A stretch of 64,000 nt of DNA from contig CP179212.1 of the NCBI GenBank assembly GCA_051201675.1, positions 992,001 to 1,056,000 of the forward strand, in the 5' to 3' direction. Under the pieces are notes generated by a model. It was given only the letters and a program-made list of their open reading frames with translations, searched no databases and was not told where the DNA came from. Below are positions 36,876-46,012 of the stretch, in pieces. Each line of letters starts with the position of its first letter. The first letter of the stretch is position 1. This DNA is from HTCC2207 sp002685195. GTDB taxonomy: Bacteria; Pseudomonadota; Gammaproteobacteria; Pseudomonadales; Porticoccaceae. The translations under genes were made by a program, and so were the position numbers.

Positions 36876-37966
36876 TTGATATAAATCCTCGGGACTCGAG
36901 CTGGCATACGCGTTAGTAACTCATAACCAATAGTGTCGCAGAAAGCGGCAACTTCATTGACTGATAGTTGTGGCCCCCAAAGTGTGGCTTTGTCACCAAT
37001 ATTGACGCTATCTAGGTCTGTAACATCCACAGTAATCATATCCATAGATACTCGGCCGACGAGTGGGCAGCGAACACCGTTTATCAGGACTGGAGTGCCA
37101 TTAGGTGCCTGCCGAGGATAGCCGTCACCGTAGCCTACCGTGATCGTTGCGATGGAAGATGCTCTCTGAGCTGTCCAGTTAGCTGTATAGCCAACGGACT
37201 CTCCTGCGGCAATGTGACGCACTGAGATAATAGCTGACTCAAAGGTCATTACAGGCTTGAGCTGATCGGCGTTCTCTTGATTGACCGAGAAGGGGGAGTT
37301 GCCATAGAGCATGTAGCCTGGACGTTGCCAGTTTCTGTAACTTTTTGGCCAGGCTAGAATTCCAGCGGAGTTGGCCAGAGAAAAAGCATGTCCGGAGCCG
37401 ATGTCTAGTGAGCTGACAGATTGATCAAAACACTCTAGCTGCTCGTCAGTTGCTTTGCTCTGTAGATCATCGGCACAGGCAAAGTGGGATGCTATTACCA
37501 TCGTTTCTGCGACATTGTTGCTTGTTTTAAGTTCGTTGAAGTGAGTGTTAATTTCACCAGGTTGAAAACCTAGGCGGTGCATGCCGGTATCGACACCAAG
37601 CCACACAATGACTGGTCGATCTATGGAGGCAGTTAACACGGCTTCTTTTTGGTCGGTGTTTTCAACCATTAGCCAAAAATCATTTTGAGCGGCAATAGCG
37701 ACTTCATCTTTGGAAAAGGTGCCTTCTAATAACAAAATCGGCTGTTTTACCCCGGCTTCACGCAGTGCAATCGCCTCTTCTATGCAGGCAACTCCAAATG
37801 CAGGAGCCATATCAGCGAGTGCACCGCAGACCTCCAGAGCTCCATGACCGTAGGCATTGGCTTTTACCATTGGCATAGACTGGGAATCAGGAGCTAAAGA
37901 TTGAGCCAACATGAAGTTATCACGCAGTGCTTGGCGATCAATAATTGCTACCGTGGGTCTAGCCAT
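36872..37966 (-). CDS. alr: Alanine racemase
   Basis: PLP enzyme interconverting L- and D-alanine. It has the PLP lysine K35 in MVKANAYGHG, the catalytic tyrosine Y260 in SVGYTANW, GYGDGYPR and GRVSMDMITVDV. It has 364 aa, normal. It lies 14 bp behind the D-amino-acid aminotransferase gene, so the two form a unit: Alr supplies D-Ala that the aminotransferase can convert with 2-oxoglutarate to D-Glu. It may serve both peptidoglycan supply and catabolism. Confidence 0.95.
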   Translation of the reverse strand: MARPTVAIIDRQALRDNFMLAQSLAPDSQSMPMVKANAYGHGALEVCGALADMAPAFGVACIEEAIALREAGVKQPILLLEGTFSKDEVAIAAQNDFWLMVENTDQKEAVLTASIDRPVIVWLGVDTGMHRLGFQPGEINTHFNELKTSNNVAETMVIASHFACADDLQSKATDEQLECFDQSVSSLDIGSGHAFSLANSAGILAWPKSYRNWQRPGYMLYGNSPFSVNQENADQLKPVMTFESAIISVRHIAAGESVGYTANWTAQRASSIATITVGYGDGYPRQAPNGTPVLINGVRCPLVGRVSMDMITVDVTDLDSVNIGDKATLWGPQLSVNEVAAFCDTIGYELLTRMPARVPRIYIN

Positions 37967-37980
37967 GATGCGTATCTGCC

Positions 37981-38838
37981 TTAGTAATCATATTTGTGGT
38001 TGGAGAATAGAGTTTGAGCCTTTATCCAGGTATCACCTATGTCACCAGTGCCCACTGGATTACCGTCGATTGTTGTAACCGCCCCAACTTCTTTAGTGGA
38101 ACTAGTAATCCAAATCTCGTCAGCTGCATGGACTTCACTCATACTGACCACACGTTCTTCTACGGGTATGGAGCCGTCTTTTCGCAATATATCGATTAAC
38201 ATATTACGCGTTATTCCTGGGAGTAACTGATTATCGAGAGGTGGGGTAATTACCACGCCATCTTTCACGATAAAGGCGTTACATGAGCTGGCTTCGGTCA
38301 GTTCGTTATTAGCATTATAGAGTAATGCCTCGTCATTTCCTTGCTCATGCCCCTGTTGAAAATGCAACACGTTCCCGAGCAACGCAGTTGATTTTATGTG
38401 GCAGCGTTGCCACCTGAGATCTTGAGTTGTTATAACGCTATAACGTTTGGCTGCGGTTCTGTCGGCAATGGGGGAGGAGGGAATAGCGAAGGTAAAACCG
38501 AATATTGTAGGTGCAACTGCTTCTGGGAATGCATGATATCGCTTGTTATCAGCCCCGCGACTGACTTGTAGGTAGATCCCAAGATTGCCGTTACCGTTCT
38601 GGGTGAGTAATTCTTGACACAGAGACTTCCATTGATCGTGGGTCCAGTCTAAGACTAAACCGATGCCCGCTAAACCATCTAGCATGCGGTCAATATGGCC
38701 GGTAAAGCCAAGTAGCTTGCCCTCGTATGAGGGTATGACTTCATAGATTCCGTCGCCGAATAAAAACCCTCTATCTAGCGGTGAAATTTTAGCCTCTGCT
38801 ATGGGCATGTATGAATCATTTAAAAAAGCGATACTCAT
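37981..38838 (-). CDS. dat: D-amino-acid aminotransferase
   Basis: Fold-type IV PLP aminotransferase: SPLDRGFLFGDGIYEVIPSY, PLP lysine K149 in RCHIKSTALLGNVL, NELTEASSCNAFIV, and LPGITRNMLIDI. The absence of the branched-chain transaminase arginine pattern and the flanking alr favour D-alanine/D-glutamate transaminase over IlvE or PabC. An open frame extends upstream to 38949, but ATG 38838 (MSIAFLNDSYMP) matches the family start and gives 285 aa. It is separated from the pxp operon by 213 bp, in which I saw no clear terminator. Confidence 0.88.
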   Translation of the reverse strand: MSIAFLNDSYMPIAEAKISPLDRGFLFGDGIYEVIPSYEGKLLGFTGHIDRMLDGLAGIGLVLDWTHDQWKSLCQELLTQNGNGNLGIYLQVSRGADNKRYHAFPEAVAPTIFGFTFAIPSSPIADRTAAKRYSVITTQDLRWQRCHIKSTALLGNVLHFQQGHEQGNDEALLYNANNELTEASSCNAFIVKDGVVITPPLDNQLLPGITRNMLIDILRKDGSIPVEERVVSMSEVHAADEIWITSSTKEVGAVTTIDGNPVGTGDIGDTWIKAQTLFSNHKYDY

Positions 38839-39051
38839 AAATTTAACTGTCCTCTGAATTTGTAGGTTATGTCTTTGGGTGCCAGTACTGTACGGCTCTG
38901 CAAATAAAACCGGACTCAAAATAGTATCAGTAGAGGTACTGTTAGACAAAGGAAATCGGATTTAAAGCTAAACTAAACGAAACAAACCATAAAACAGATA
39001 AACAGGGTTACCTTATAAATCGACTCCTTAGCTTGTAGTTTTCGACAGATA

Positions 39052-40815
39052 TTAAAATCCTGACAAGATCTGGAGATCTTCGACTAATTGCTGGCTAACC
39101 GAAGAGGCAACGCTATCCTCTGTCAGAGTATTCTCACCGGTTACTCCGTCCACACTGCCTCCGTCGGATAAAAATGTTAAGACTGCATCATTATCCCAAC
39201 CTGACAGCATATCTTCTTCTACTAGAACTGAGACCAAGGCTAAGAGGCCGTGGGCAGCCCAATTAGAGATATCTGCTAGCAAAAGTTCATCGCAGGTAGT
39301 AGTAGAGGGCTGAATGTCGAGTTTAGTGAGAGCATCGCCAATATTCCCCATGCCAATTTCATTTCCACCATCGCCAATGGCGATAGTTGGGCAGGTCGCA
39401 AGAGACATAAAGTGATCAAAGTTAGCGCAATGTTTCGAGATATCTATGCCTCGCATATTGTAATAACGCCCATCGGCTGCTTGGCCAGGGCGCTCAATAG
39501 AAATAATTAATGAAGGATTATGGCGCTCAAGAATTGATTGGGTCTCATCTAGATCAAAATGTATCTCTTGGGTAGTAAATGATTTTTCGAATAGCTTTGC
39601 CAGAGGCGCATCACAAACCATTATGGGGTTTCCACCCATGCGTTTTATGGCGTGGTAAAGCGCGATAGCGCCAACGGGGCCATCGGTCTCAAAAGTACCC
39701 TTCACGGGGAATCCTGTTCCAATAAAAACAGTTTCTTTACAAGCAACAATAGTCTCTGCAGCGCGCTTATATGAACCAGGCTGAATGGCATTGCTTACTG
39801 TTTGCATGCCACGAGGATTTGCAGCAACCATTAGTTGCTCAATCTGCTCAGAAAGCAGATTGATATCAACGATAGGCCTGGTTCGTTGTTGTCGAGCTTT
39901 GGCCAGATGAAGCAGGTTGTGGGCTTCTTCAATGCTAATTGATTCAAACTTGACCAGACTTTGTGTTGGTAGCTGCGCTAATTTATCAAGGTCTTGTGAT
40001 AAAACGGACCCTATTTTTGGATAACCTCCTATGGTTTGACGGTCATGCAAGAGAACTATTGGTTGACCGTCAGCAGGAATCTGGATTGCCCCTAGACAAA
40101 TGCCTTCAGACAAGAGGCCTCCTGCAGAGGGCTTTATAGAAGGTCCGATAAGACGAGATCCCATACGGTCATTACGCTCCGAAACTGCGTATTCAGAGCT
40201 GAAAAACAGTCTTTTTTGCTGTTCAGTGAAATAATTTTGCTGGTAGCCAAGAATGACCCTTAGTACTGTAATGGATTGCGCGGTTTCCACATGAACGGGC
40301 CTTTGCTCCTTGGGCAGGCACCAAGGCGCGGCAAGTAAGCCTGAAGAGCAGGGTAGGAAATCGCCTGCTTCAATTGCTCGGCCATCACCATGCAGCCCGC
40401 CAATAGATTCTCTAGTGACGGTTGCGCAACTTCCAAATACTGGGGCGATATCGAAACCACCGGCCACAGATAAATAGCAGCGACTACCCACGGTTGCAAA
40501 ACCGATCTCTATCCGATCTCCAATATTCACCTTATGAAGCGTCCAGGTGCTGTGGGGTACCTTGTTAATACTCAAGGGAATAGACGCGCCTGTTACAGCA
40601 AAGTAGGTTTCTACAGATGACTCTAAAACTAATCCACCGACAGTAATTTCTATAATTGCGCTGTTTTCAGAGTTGGAGCAAAGACGATTCGCCCACTTAA
40701 ATGAATCTCGATCTGAGGGCCCACCTACTGTTAATCCAATGTGGTGCTGCCCGAATCTTCCAGCATCTTGAATCAAGCTCAAAAGCCCTGGCTGGATAAC
40801 CTTAAATCCTATCAT
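39052..40815 (-). CDS. pxpC: Fusion: 5-oxoprolinase subunit C (PxpC/KipA) + D-glutamate cyclase-like DUF4392 domain
   Basis: 587 aa. Residues 1-295 are the KipA/PxpC carboxyltransferase-like domain (GLLSLIQDAGRFGQHHIGLT, GGPSDRDSF, EITVGGLVLE, DRMGSRLIGP, LLHDRQTIGGYPKIG). Residues about 310-575 match the D-glutamate cyclase (DUF4392) fold: FIGTGFPVKGTFETDGPVGA and AIGDGGNEIGMGNIGD (GDGGNE at about 481-486). PxpC with PxpA and PxpB hydrolyses 5-oxo-L-proline to L-Glu using ATP. D-glutamate cyclase forms 5-oxo-D-proline from D-Glu. The ATG overlaps the pxpB stop by 4 bp. The fusion is unusual and suggests channelling of 5-oxoproline (inference). Confidence 0.88.
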   Translation of the reverse strand: MIGFKVIQPGLLSLIQDAGRFGQHHIGLTVGGPSDRDSFKWANRLCSNSENSAIIEITVGGLVLESSVETYFAVTGASIPLSINKVPHSTWTLHKVNIGDRIEIGFATVGSRCYLSVAGGFDIAPVFGSCATVTRESIGGLHGDGRAIEAGDFLPCSSGLLAAPWCLPKEQRPVHVETAQSITVLRVILGYQQNYFTEQQKRLFFSSEYAVSERNDRMGSRLIGPSIKPSAGGLLSEGICLGAIQIPADGQPIVLLHDRQTIGGYPKIGSVLSQDLDKLAQLPTQSLVKFESISIEEAHNLLHLAKARQQRTRPIVDINLLSEQIEQLMVAANPRGMQTVSNAIQPGSYKRAAETIVACKETVFIGTGFPVKGTFETDGPVGAIALYHAIKRMGGNPIMVCDAPLAKLFEKSFTTQEIHFDLDETQSILERHNPSLIISIERPGQAADGRYYNMRGIDISKHCANFDHFMSLATCPTIAIGDGGNEIGMGNIGDALTKLDIQPSTTTCDELLLADISNWAAHGLLALVSVLVEEDMLSGWDNDAVLTFLSDGGSVDGVTGENTLTEDSVASSVSQQLVEDLQILSGF

Positions 40816-41540
40816 TTAAGATCTCCAAAGCTGCTGAGATCTCCACCAAGTTTTAAGAACGCCTGTTCGTCAATCGATTCGAACTGAACCCTATCACCTG
40901 TTTTGACTGGCATGGTGGGCTTAGCATTAGGATCGAACATTAATGTGGGGCACAGCCCAATAAGATTCCAGCCTCCGGGAGAAATCGATGGATATACTGC
41001 TGTTTGGCGATCGGCAATGGCTACTGCTCCCCGCGGCACTCGTTGACGTGGAGTGGATAAGCGCGGTGCAGCTATGCGCTCATCGACCTCTCCAAGATAG
41101 GCAAATCCGGGAGCAAAACCAATGGCATAGACGCGATACTCGATGCTTTGGTGGATATTGATAACTTCCTCAACTGAGAGTCTTGCATTGGAGGCTAAAT
41201 TCTCTAGGTCTGGACCCGCTTCGGTTCCATAGTAGACAGGCAGCTTAACGAGTTTACTGTCCACCTTTGATGCTGATATACCTCTGCTGTTCGCATGGAT
41301 AGTCATTGCTTTTTGAATTTCTTTAGAGACTGCAAAGTGATCGGTTAGGTGTGGGTCATAGATGATCAAAATGGAAGCATAAGAGGGGATGATATCTATG
41401 AGCATGGGTCTCAAATTTTCCGTAATTAAAGCGGTGACACTTTGAATTTGCGCGGCAACCTTTGAATCTGCGTTATCTGCAAGATAAAGAATAAGAGAGT
41501 TCTCTCCTGCCACCGAAATATTAATTGTTGGGTTCATCAT
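40812..41540 (-). CDS. pxpB: 5-oxoprolinase subunit PxpB (KipI family)
   Basis: 242-aa KipI/PxpB protein. It has the allophanate-hydrolase subunit 1 pattern: YAIGFAPGFAYLGEVDERI, PRLSTPRQRVPRGAVAIADRQTAVYP, SPGGWNLIG. It partners PxpC for ATP-dependent phosphorylation of 5-oxoproline. Two ATG codons in tandem open the gene, 6 bp after the pxpA stop. Confidence 0.93.
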   Translation of the reverse strand: MMNPTINISVAGENSLILYLADNADSKVAAQIQSVTALITENLRPMLIDIIPSYASILIIYDPHLTDHFAVSKEIQKAMTIHANSRGISASKVDSKLVKLPVYYGTEAGPDLENLASNARLSVEEVINIHQSIEYRVYAIGFAPGFAYLGEVDERIAAPRLSTPRQRVPRGAVAIADRQTAVYPSISPGGWNLIGLCPTLMFDPNAKPTMPVKTGDRVQFESIDEQAFLKLGGDLSSFGDLK

Positions 41541-41546
41541 GACTTA

Positions 41547-42281
41547 TTATCGGTTGAGTAACTGTCGGATGTCTTGGATTGCAGAGACTCCCTCAGCATT
41601 ATCACCATGCACACAAATTGAATGTGCATCTAGGGGTAAGTGATGGCCACTGACTGTTGTAATCGAACCATCTTCATGTAGTTGTTTTACCTGCTCAAGC
41701 ATCTTTTCCCGAGTGTGGACTGCGCCGGGAAGGCTGCGGCTGAGTAGGGCTCCGTTATCTGCATAACAACGGTCAGCAAAGACTTCAAAGATTAAATCTA
41801 ATCCAAATACATTAGCCTCTTGCCGATGTAAATCGCTCTCTTGAGTGGCCTGTAGCATAAAAGCTAAGTTCTCAGGATGTTCACTAACGGCTTGCATTAC
41901 TGCACTGCGAATATGGCCATTAGCCATCATGTCATTGTAGAGCGCCCCGTGTGGCTTTACGTAAGAGATCTCAGCTCCGAGGGATTTGCCTATATTAACT
42001 AGGGCTGATATCTGCTCTTTAATCATATCGATAAGTTGTTGGTGGGGCAGATCCATTGAAAGTCGACCAAAATTCTCTCGATCAGGATAGCTTGGATGAG
42101 CGCCAATCTGAACCTTATTTTCTAGAGCGTAGGTCAGTGTTTGTGCCATGACATCCGGGTCTCCAGCGTGGAAACCGCAGGCGATGCTGGCTTGATCAAT
42201 GAACGGCATGACGCTGGCATCGACATTTTCGCTCTCAATATTGGCACTTTCGCCTAAATCACAATTAAGAAGTAGAGTCAT
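41547..42281 (-). CDS. pxpA: 5-oxoprolinase subunit PxpA (LamB/YcsF family)
   Basis: 244-aa LamB/YcsF protein. Signatures LLNCDLGES, ASIACGFHAGDP, VQIGAHPSYPDRENFGR, YVKPHGALYND and CVHGDNAEGV are all intact. It is the hydrolase-type subunit of prokaryotic 5-oxoprolinase, which recycles 5-oxoproline (pyroglutamate) from damaged glutamine/glutathione or peptides to glutamate. AGGA precedes ATG 42281, 34 bp behind the DUF1445 gene. Confidence 0.94.
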   Translation of the reverse strand: MTLLLNCDLGESANIESENVDASVMPFIDQASIACGFHAGDPDVMAQTLTYALENKVQIGAHPSYPDRENFGRLSMDLPHQQLIDMIKEQISALVNIGKSLGAEISYVKPHGALYNDMMANGHIRSAVMQAVSEHPENLAFMLQATQESDLHRQEANVFGLDLIFEVFADRCYADNGALLSRSLPGAVHTREKMLEQVKQLHEDGSITTVSGHHLPLDAHSICVHGDNAEGVSAIQDIRQLLNR

Positions 42282-42315
42282 AATTTTATCCTAACTAAAA
42301 AACAGAACAGTGCAA

Positions 42316-43101
42316 CTAAGCTTTTTCTAAAGAGCTATTTAATAGATCTGTGACTAACATACACCCTGGGCTGTGAGTTATACAGATTGGGGGCTTAGCT
42401 TGCTCCAAAGCAACCTGGGGCGTTACACCGCAGGCCCAAAACAGTGGAGCCTCACCGTCATTAATGGTGACGGGGTCACCGTAGTCTGGTTGGTTAATAT
42501 CCGAGATACCTATCGCACTAGCATCGCCGTAATGGATAGGAGCGCCATGCACATCGGGGAAACGTCCGCTTATCTTTGAAGCCGCCGCCGCATTATCTTT
42601 GTTAAAAGGCCGCATGCTGACTACCATCTTGCCGCTAAATGGGCCCGCAGGAGTGCAATCGATATTAGTTCTGTACATGGGGACATTTACCCCTTCGCTA
42701 ATATTGCGAACTTCAAGGCTATCGGCAATTAGTGCCTCTTCAAATGAAAATGAGCAGCCGAGTAAAAAGGCTACGAAATCATCTCGCCAGAGAGAAGATA
42801 TATTATTCACCTCTGAAGTGAGAGAGCCATCTTCAAAAATACGATAGCTTGAAATATCTTGACGAATGTCAACATCCTGACCTAGTTCTGGGAGAAGAGG
42901 GTTACCTATCTTGGAGATTGCGATCAGCGGGCAGGGTTTTGGATTGGCGTGACAAAAGTTAGCAAAGTCTTCAGCCCAGGTCTGAGGTAGTATAACCAAA
43001 TTGCATTGCACGTAACCCTGACAATAGCCTGACGTCATCCCTTTAAATTGATTAGATCTTATTTGCAGGCGCAAGGCGTGAGGATTAAGTTGGCTGGTCA
43101 T
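42316..43101 (-). CDS. DUF1445 family putative hydro-lyase (DGLUCY N-terminal-domain homologue)
   Basis: 261 aa. Recognised from SGYCQGYVQCNLVILP, FLLGCSFSFEEAL, VPMYRTNIDC, GKMVVSMRPF, VHGAPIHYGD and APLFWACGVTPQ, then a Cys at SPGCML. The family is annotated as putative hydro-lyase (UPF0317), often beside pxp genes. The same domain forms the N-terminal half of mammalian D-glutamate cyclase DGLUCY, whose C-terminal half is the DUF4392 domain found here at 39052. It could handle 5-oxo-D-proline or a hydrated intermediate (inference). AGGGGG lies before the ATG; the gap to proS is 16 bp. Confidence 0.88.
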   Translation of the reverse strand: MTSQLNPHALRLQIRSNQFKGMTSGYCQGYVQCNLVILPQTWAEDFANFCHANPKPCPLIAISKIGNPLLPELGQDVDIRQDISSYRIFEDGSLTSEVNNISSLWRDDFVAFLLGCSFSFEEALIADSLEVRNISEGVNVPMYRTNIDCTPAGPFSGKMVVSMRPFNKDNAAAASKISGRFPDVHGAPIHYGDASAIGISDINQPDYGDPVTINDGEAPLFWACGVTPQVALEQAKPPICITHSPGCMLVTDLLNSSLEKA

Positions 43102-43117
43102 TGTTTCCCCCTACAAA

Positions 43118-44848
43118 TTAGAGTGCTTGCTCGCGGTTTTGTTGCAGAAAACTGACAATCTCTTCATGCTTTACATGCTGATTTCCTGACTCTTTTCTGT
43201 GACGATATTCCACCGTTCCATCGTCTAAGCCGCGCTCCCCAATAACAACTCGATGAGGAATGCCAATCAATTCGATGTCTGCCAACATACCACCGAGTCG
43301 CGCTTTAGGCTGATCCATAAAGAGCACTTCATAACCAAGAGCGGTGAGTTGTGTGTACATATCCTCACAGGCAGTTCTAACGCGATCAGATTTATGCATA
43401 TTGATAGGCACAATTGCGATCTGGAAGGGGGCAATTGCTTCAGGCCAAATAATACCGTTTTCATCATGATTTTGTTCAATAGCGGCAGCAACAATTCTAC
43501 TTACACCGATGCCATAGCATCCCATGCTCATAAATTGTTCTTTTCCATTTTCATCCAGCACCGTCGCCTTCATGGATTCGCTATATTTAGTGCCCAATTG
43601 GAAAATATGACCTACCTCAATACCTCTTTTTATTTCTAAAATTCCTTTTCCATCAGGACTGGCATCTCCAGCAACAACATTTCTTATGTCGGCCACTTTG
43701 TAACTGCCACAATCTCGCTCCCAATTGACTCCAGTTAAGTGCAAACCATCGCGGTTGGCGCCACAAGCAAAGTCAGTTAGGTTCGCTGCACTGGGATCGA
43801 CTACCATGTCTAAACCGAGATTTACGGGCCCAATAGAACCTGGAGAGCAATGAAGAGCAGATTTTATCTGCTCTTCCGAAGCGAAGGTAACTTCGGAACC
43901 TAATCCTAAAGCTTGCTTAGCTTTGACCTCATTAAGGTCGTGGTCGCCTCTTAGCATTAGGCCGAATAGTTGAGTTTCACCAGATTCGGTTTCTACGCTG
44001 ACTATTAATGATTTCAGGGTTTGCTCCGGCTTGACCTCTAGAAAGGTACATAGATCAGCAATGGTGTGCACTCCAGGGGTGGCAAGATCTGCCATTTTGG
44101 CAATGCCTTTAGATGTCGTTTTCTTTGGCGCCATAGCTTCCGCTTTTTCAATATTGGCGGCGTAATCCCCCTCAGACGCAAAGACAATAGCGTCTTCTCC
44201 AGAGTCAGCTAAAACATGGAACTCGTGAGAATGGTTGCCGCCAATACTTCCGGTGTCTGCAATAACGGCACGAAATATCAGTCCAGTTCTTTCAAATATC
44301 GTCGAATAGGTTTGATGCATTAAATCGTAGGTTTCTTGCAGTGAAACTGGATTGCTATGAAAAGAATATGCGTCTTTCATGCAAAACTCTCTGGTGCGCA
44401 TTACACCAAAACGAGGCCTGCGCTCATCACGGAATTTGGTCTGTATCTGATAAAAATTTGCTGGTAGCTGTTTGTAGCTATTAATTTCATTGCGAATAAT
44501 GTCAGTTATAACTTCCTCGTGAGTTGGGCCAAGGCAGAAATCTCTTTCATGACGATCTTTAATGCGCAATAGTTCAGGTCCAAATTGGCTCCAACGTCCA
44601 GACTCTACCCAAAGATCAGCAGGCTGAACTACTGGCATCATTAACTCTAGTGCGCCGGCTTTATCCATTTCTTCCCGCACAATCGCCTCAACCTTCCTAA
44701 ACACTTTCAAGCCCAATGGAAGCCAGGAGTAGAGACCAGATGCAGCTTTACGAATCATCCCGGCACGCAACATTAATTGGTGGCTCACAACCTCAGCATC
44801 AGCCGGGGAATCCTTTTTTGTCGTAATTAAATATTGGCTAGCGCGCAT
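43118..44848 (-). CDS. proS: Prolyl-tRNA synthetase
   Basis: Charges tRNA-Pro. Bacterial-type ProRS with the class II core (MRASQYLITTKKDSPADAEV, GPTHEEVITDIIRNEINSYK, RFGVMRTREFCMKDAYSFH), an inserted YbaK-like editing domain (about 230-390), GCYGIGVSRIVAAAIEQ, and the anticodon-binding C-terminus. An open frame continues upstream to 45004, but ATG 44848 corresponds to the universal N-terminus and gives 576 aa (E. coli 572). It is followed at 16 bp by the 5-oxoproline genes, a pairing that may couple expression. Confidence 0.96.
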   Translation of the reverse strand: MRASQYLITTKKDSPADAEVVSHQLMLRAGMIRKAASGLYSWLPLGLKVFRKVEAIVREEMDKAGALELMMPVVQPADLWVESGRWSQFGPELLRIKDRHERDFCLGPTHEEVITDIIRNEINSYKQLPANFYQIQTKFRDERRPRFGVMRTREFCMKDAYSFHSNPVSLQETYDLMHQTYSTIFERTGLIFRAVIADTGSIGGNHSHEFHVLADSGEDAIVFASEGDYAANIEKAEAMAPKKTTSKGIAKMADLATPGVHTIADLCTFLEVKPEQTLKSLIVSVETESGETQLFGLMLRGDHDLNEVKAKQALGLGSEVTFASEEQIKSALHCSPGSIGPVNLGLDMVVDPSAANLTDFACGANRDGLHLTGVNWERDCGSYKVADIRNVVAGDASPDGKGILEIKRGIEVGHIFQLGTKYSESMKATVLDENGKEQFMSMGCYGIGVSRIVAAAIEQNHDENGIIWPEAIAPFQIAIVPINMHKSDRVRTACEDMYTQLTALGYEVLFMDQPKARLGGMLADIELIGIPHRVVIGERGLDDGTVEYRHRKESGNQHVKHEEIVSFLQQNREQAL

Positions 44849-44939
44849 GACTTCTCTTAAGCTCTGGTTAATAATGAATGATACCATTTTACTGGGCAGA
44901 GTTGCCGGGGTATACAGTAAACCAGCCTGAGGATTAAAA

Positions 44940-45353
44940 ATGTTTGAATTACATCCAATGCTTGCGGCAGATACGGTAAATATTGGTGATTTACCTCTGA
45001 GCACTGTGCTGTTAAATAAGGATGCAAATTATCCTTGGGTTATATTAGTTCCACGTAGAGAAGGTGTTACAGAAGTAGTTCAGTTAGATAACGGTGATCG
45101 GAGGCAATTGCTCGATGAGTCTTGCATTATTGCTAACTGTCTGACCGAGCTTTTTTTCCCGGATAAGCTAAATATTGCAACCATAGGGAATATGGTCCCT
45201 CAGCTTCATATGCACCATGTGTGCAGGTTTAAAACCGATGCCTGTTGGCCTGCTCCTGTGTGGGGGCAAGTGCCAGCTTTAGGCTATGATGATGAGGCGC
45301 TATCCAAGCTTTTATGGGTTATGCGCAACAAACTTGAAGATCATATTAGTTAA
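44940..45353 (+). CDS. HIT-domain protein
   Basis: 137-aa histidine triad family protein: WVILVPRREGVTEVVQL, MVPQLHMHHVCRFKTDACWP with H90, H92 and H93, and APVWG. The family consists of nucleotide hydrolases or transferases acting on AMP-linked or dinucleoside substrates; the substrate here is unknown. It is divergent from proS with a 91-bp spacer. Confidence 0.88.
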   Translation: MFELHPMLAADTVNIGDLPLSTVLLNKDANYPWVILVPRREGVTEVVQLDNGDRRQLLDESCIIANCLTELFFPDKLNIATIGNMVPQLHMHHVCRFKTDACWPAPVWGQVPALGYDDEALSKLLWVMRNKLEDHIS

Positions 45354-45396
45354 TCTACGCATCAGTACAAACTGAATCACTAATCTGCAGGCTTCT

Positions 45397-45747
45397 TTAG
45401 TATGCCATATCTTTTAAGCCTTTAAGGGGATGTATCTTGACTGAGGTTCTAGCAGGTTTTGCGGAGAACTTAATAGATTTTCCAGTAAATGGGTTAATGC
45501 CAGTATGAGCGTCTGTGGCATCTTTTTTAACAGTTGTAACTTTAAACAGTCCAGCAAGGATAAATTCGCCCACAGAACCGTCGATAATATGCCGCTCTAT
45601 CACTACGGCTAGTTCATCTAAAACATCAATAACCTGTTTCCGATTGAGACTAGTTGTATCTGCAAGTTCGTTAATAATGTCTGTTTTATGGAAGCGCTCG
45701 GTGATTGGAGACATATCTCGTGCCGACGAAGAGGTAGTGAAATCCAT
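45397..45747 (-). CDS. HU/IHF-like DNA-binding protein
   Basis: 116-aa protein with a HU-type domain: FHKTDIINELADTTSLNRKQVIDVLDELA followed by GEFILAGLFKVTTVKK, NPFTGKSIKFSAKPAR and SVKIHPLKGLKD. It differs from true HU (about 90 aa) by an extra ~18 residues at the N-terminus and a shorter, less basic arm, as in a separate HU-like family common in proteobacteria. It probably binds DNA; role unknown. It converges on the HIT gene with 43 bp between stops. Confidence 0.82.
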   Translation of the reverse strand: MDFTTSSSARDMSPITERFHKTDIINELADTTSLNRKQVIDVLDELAVVIERHIIDGSVGEFILAGLFKVTTVKKDATDAHTGINPFTGKSIKFSAKPARTSVKIHPLKGLKDMAY

Positions 45748-46012
45748 TCTTTAGTCCTTTGGAATTAGTTAGTTGTTGTTGCTGAATTTCCATTTCATGG
45801 TAAATCCGTACTTACATTTTTATATATAGACCTAGTTTGGGAGCCGCGCCACTCGAATTTCGTTGATTTTAGTAAAAATGTATTTGTCGGGTGAATCTGA
45901 GACGTTTCTGCCATTCTCAGAAGGCAGGTGCTCATGTATACTGCGACGCCTTGAAATAGCACTCTTTGATTGAGCTGCTACATTAAACTTGTTTGAGCTA
46001 GGGAATGCAGGT

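Noticed and set aside
38839..38949. N-terminal extension of the D-amino-acid aminotransferase
   Set aside because: Residues show no family similarity, and the conserved N-terminus begins at ATG 38838.
43253..43639. 128-codon frame antisense to proS
   Set aside because: Shadow of a well-conserved synthetase gene, no ribosome-binding site and no recognisable domain.
44849..45004. N-terminal extension of proS
   Set aside because: It reads through the proS-HIT intergenic region and lies ahead of the universal MRxSQYL start.
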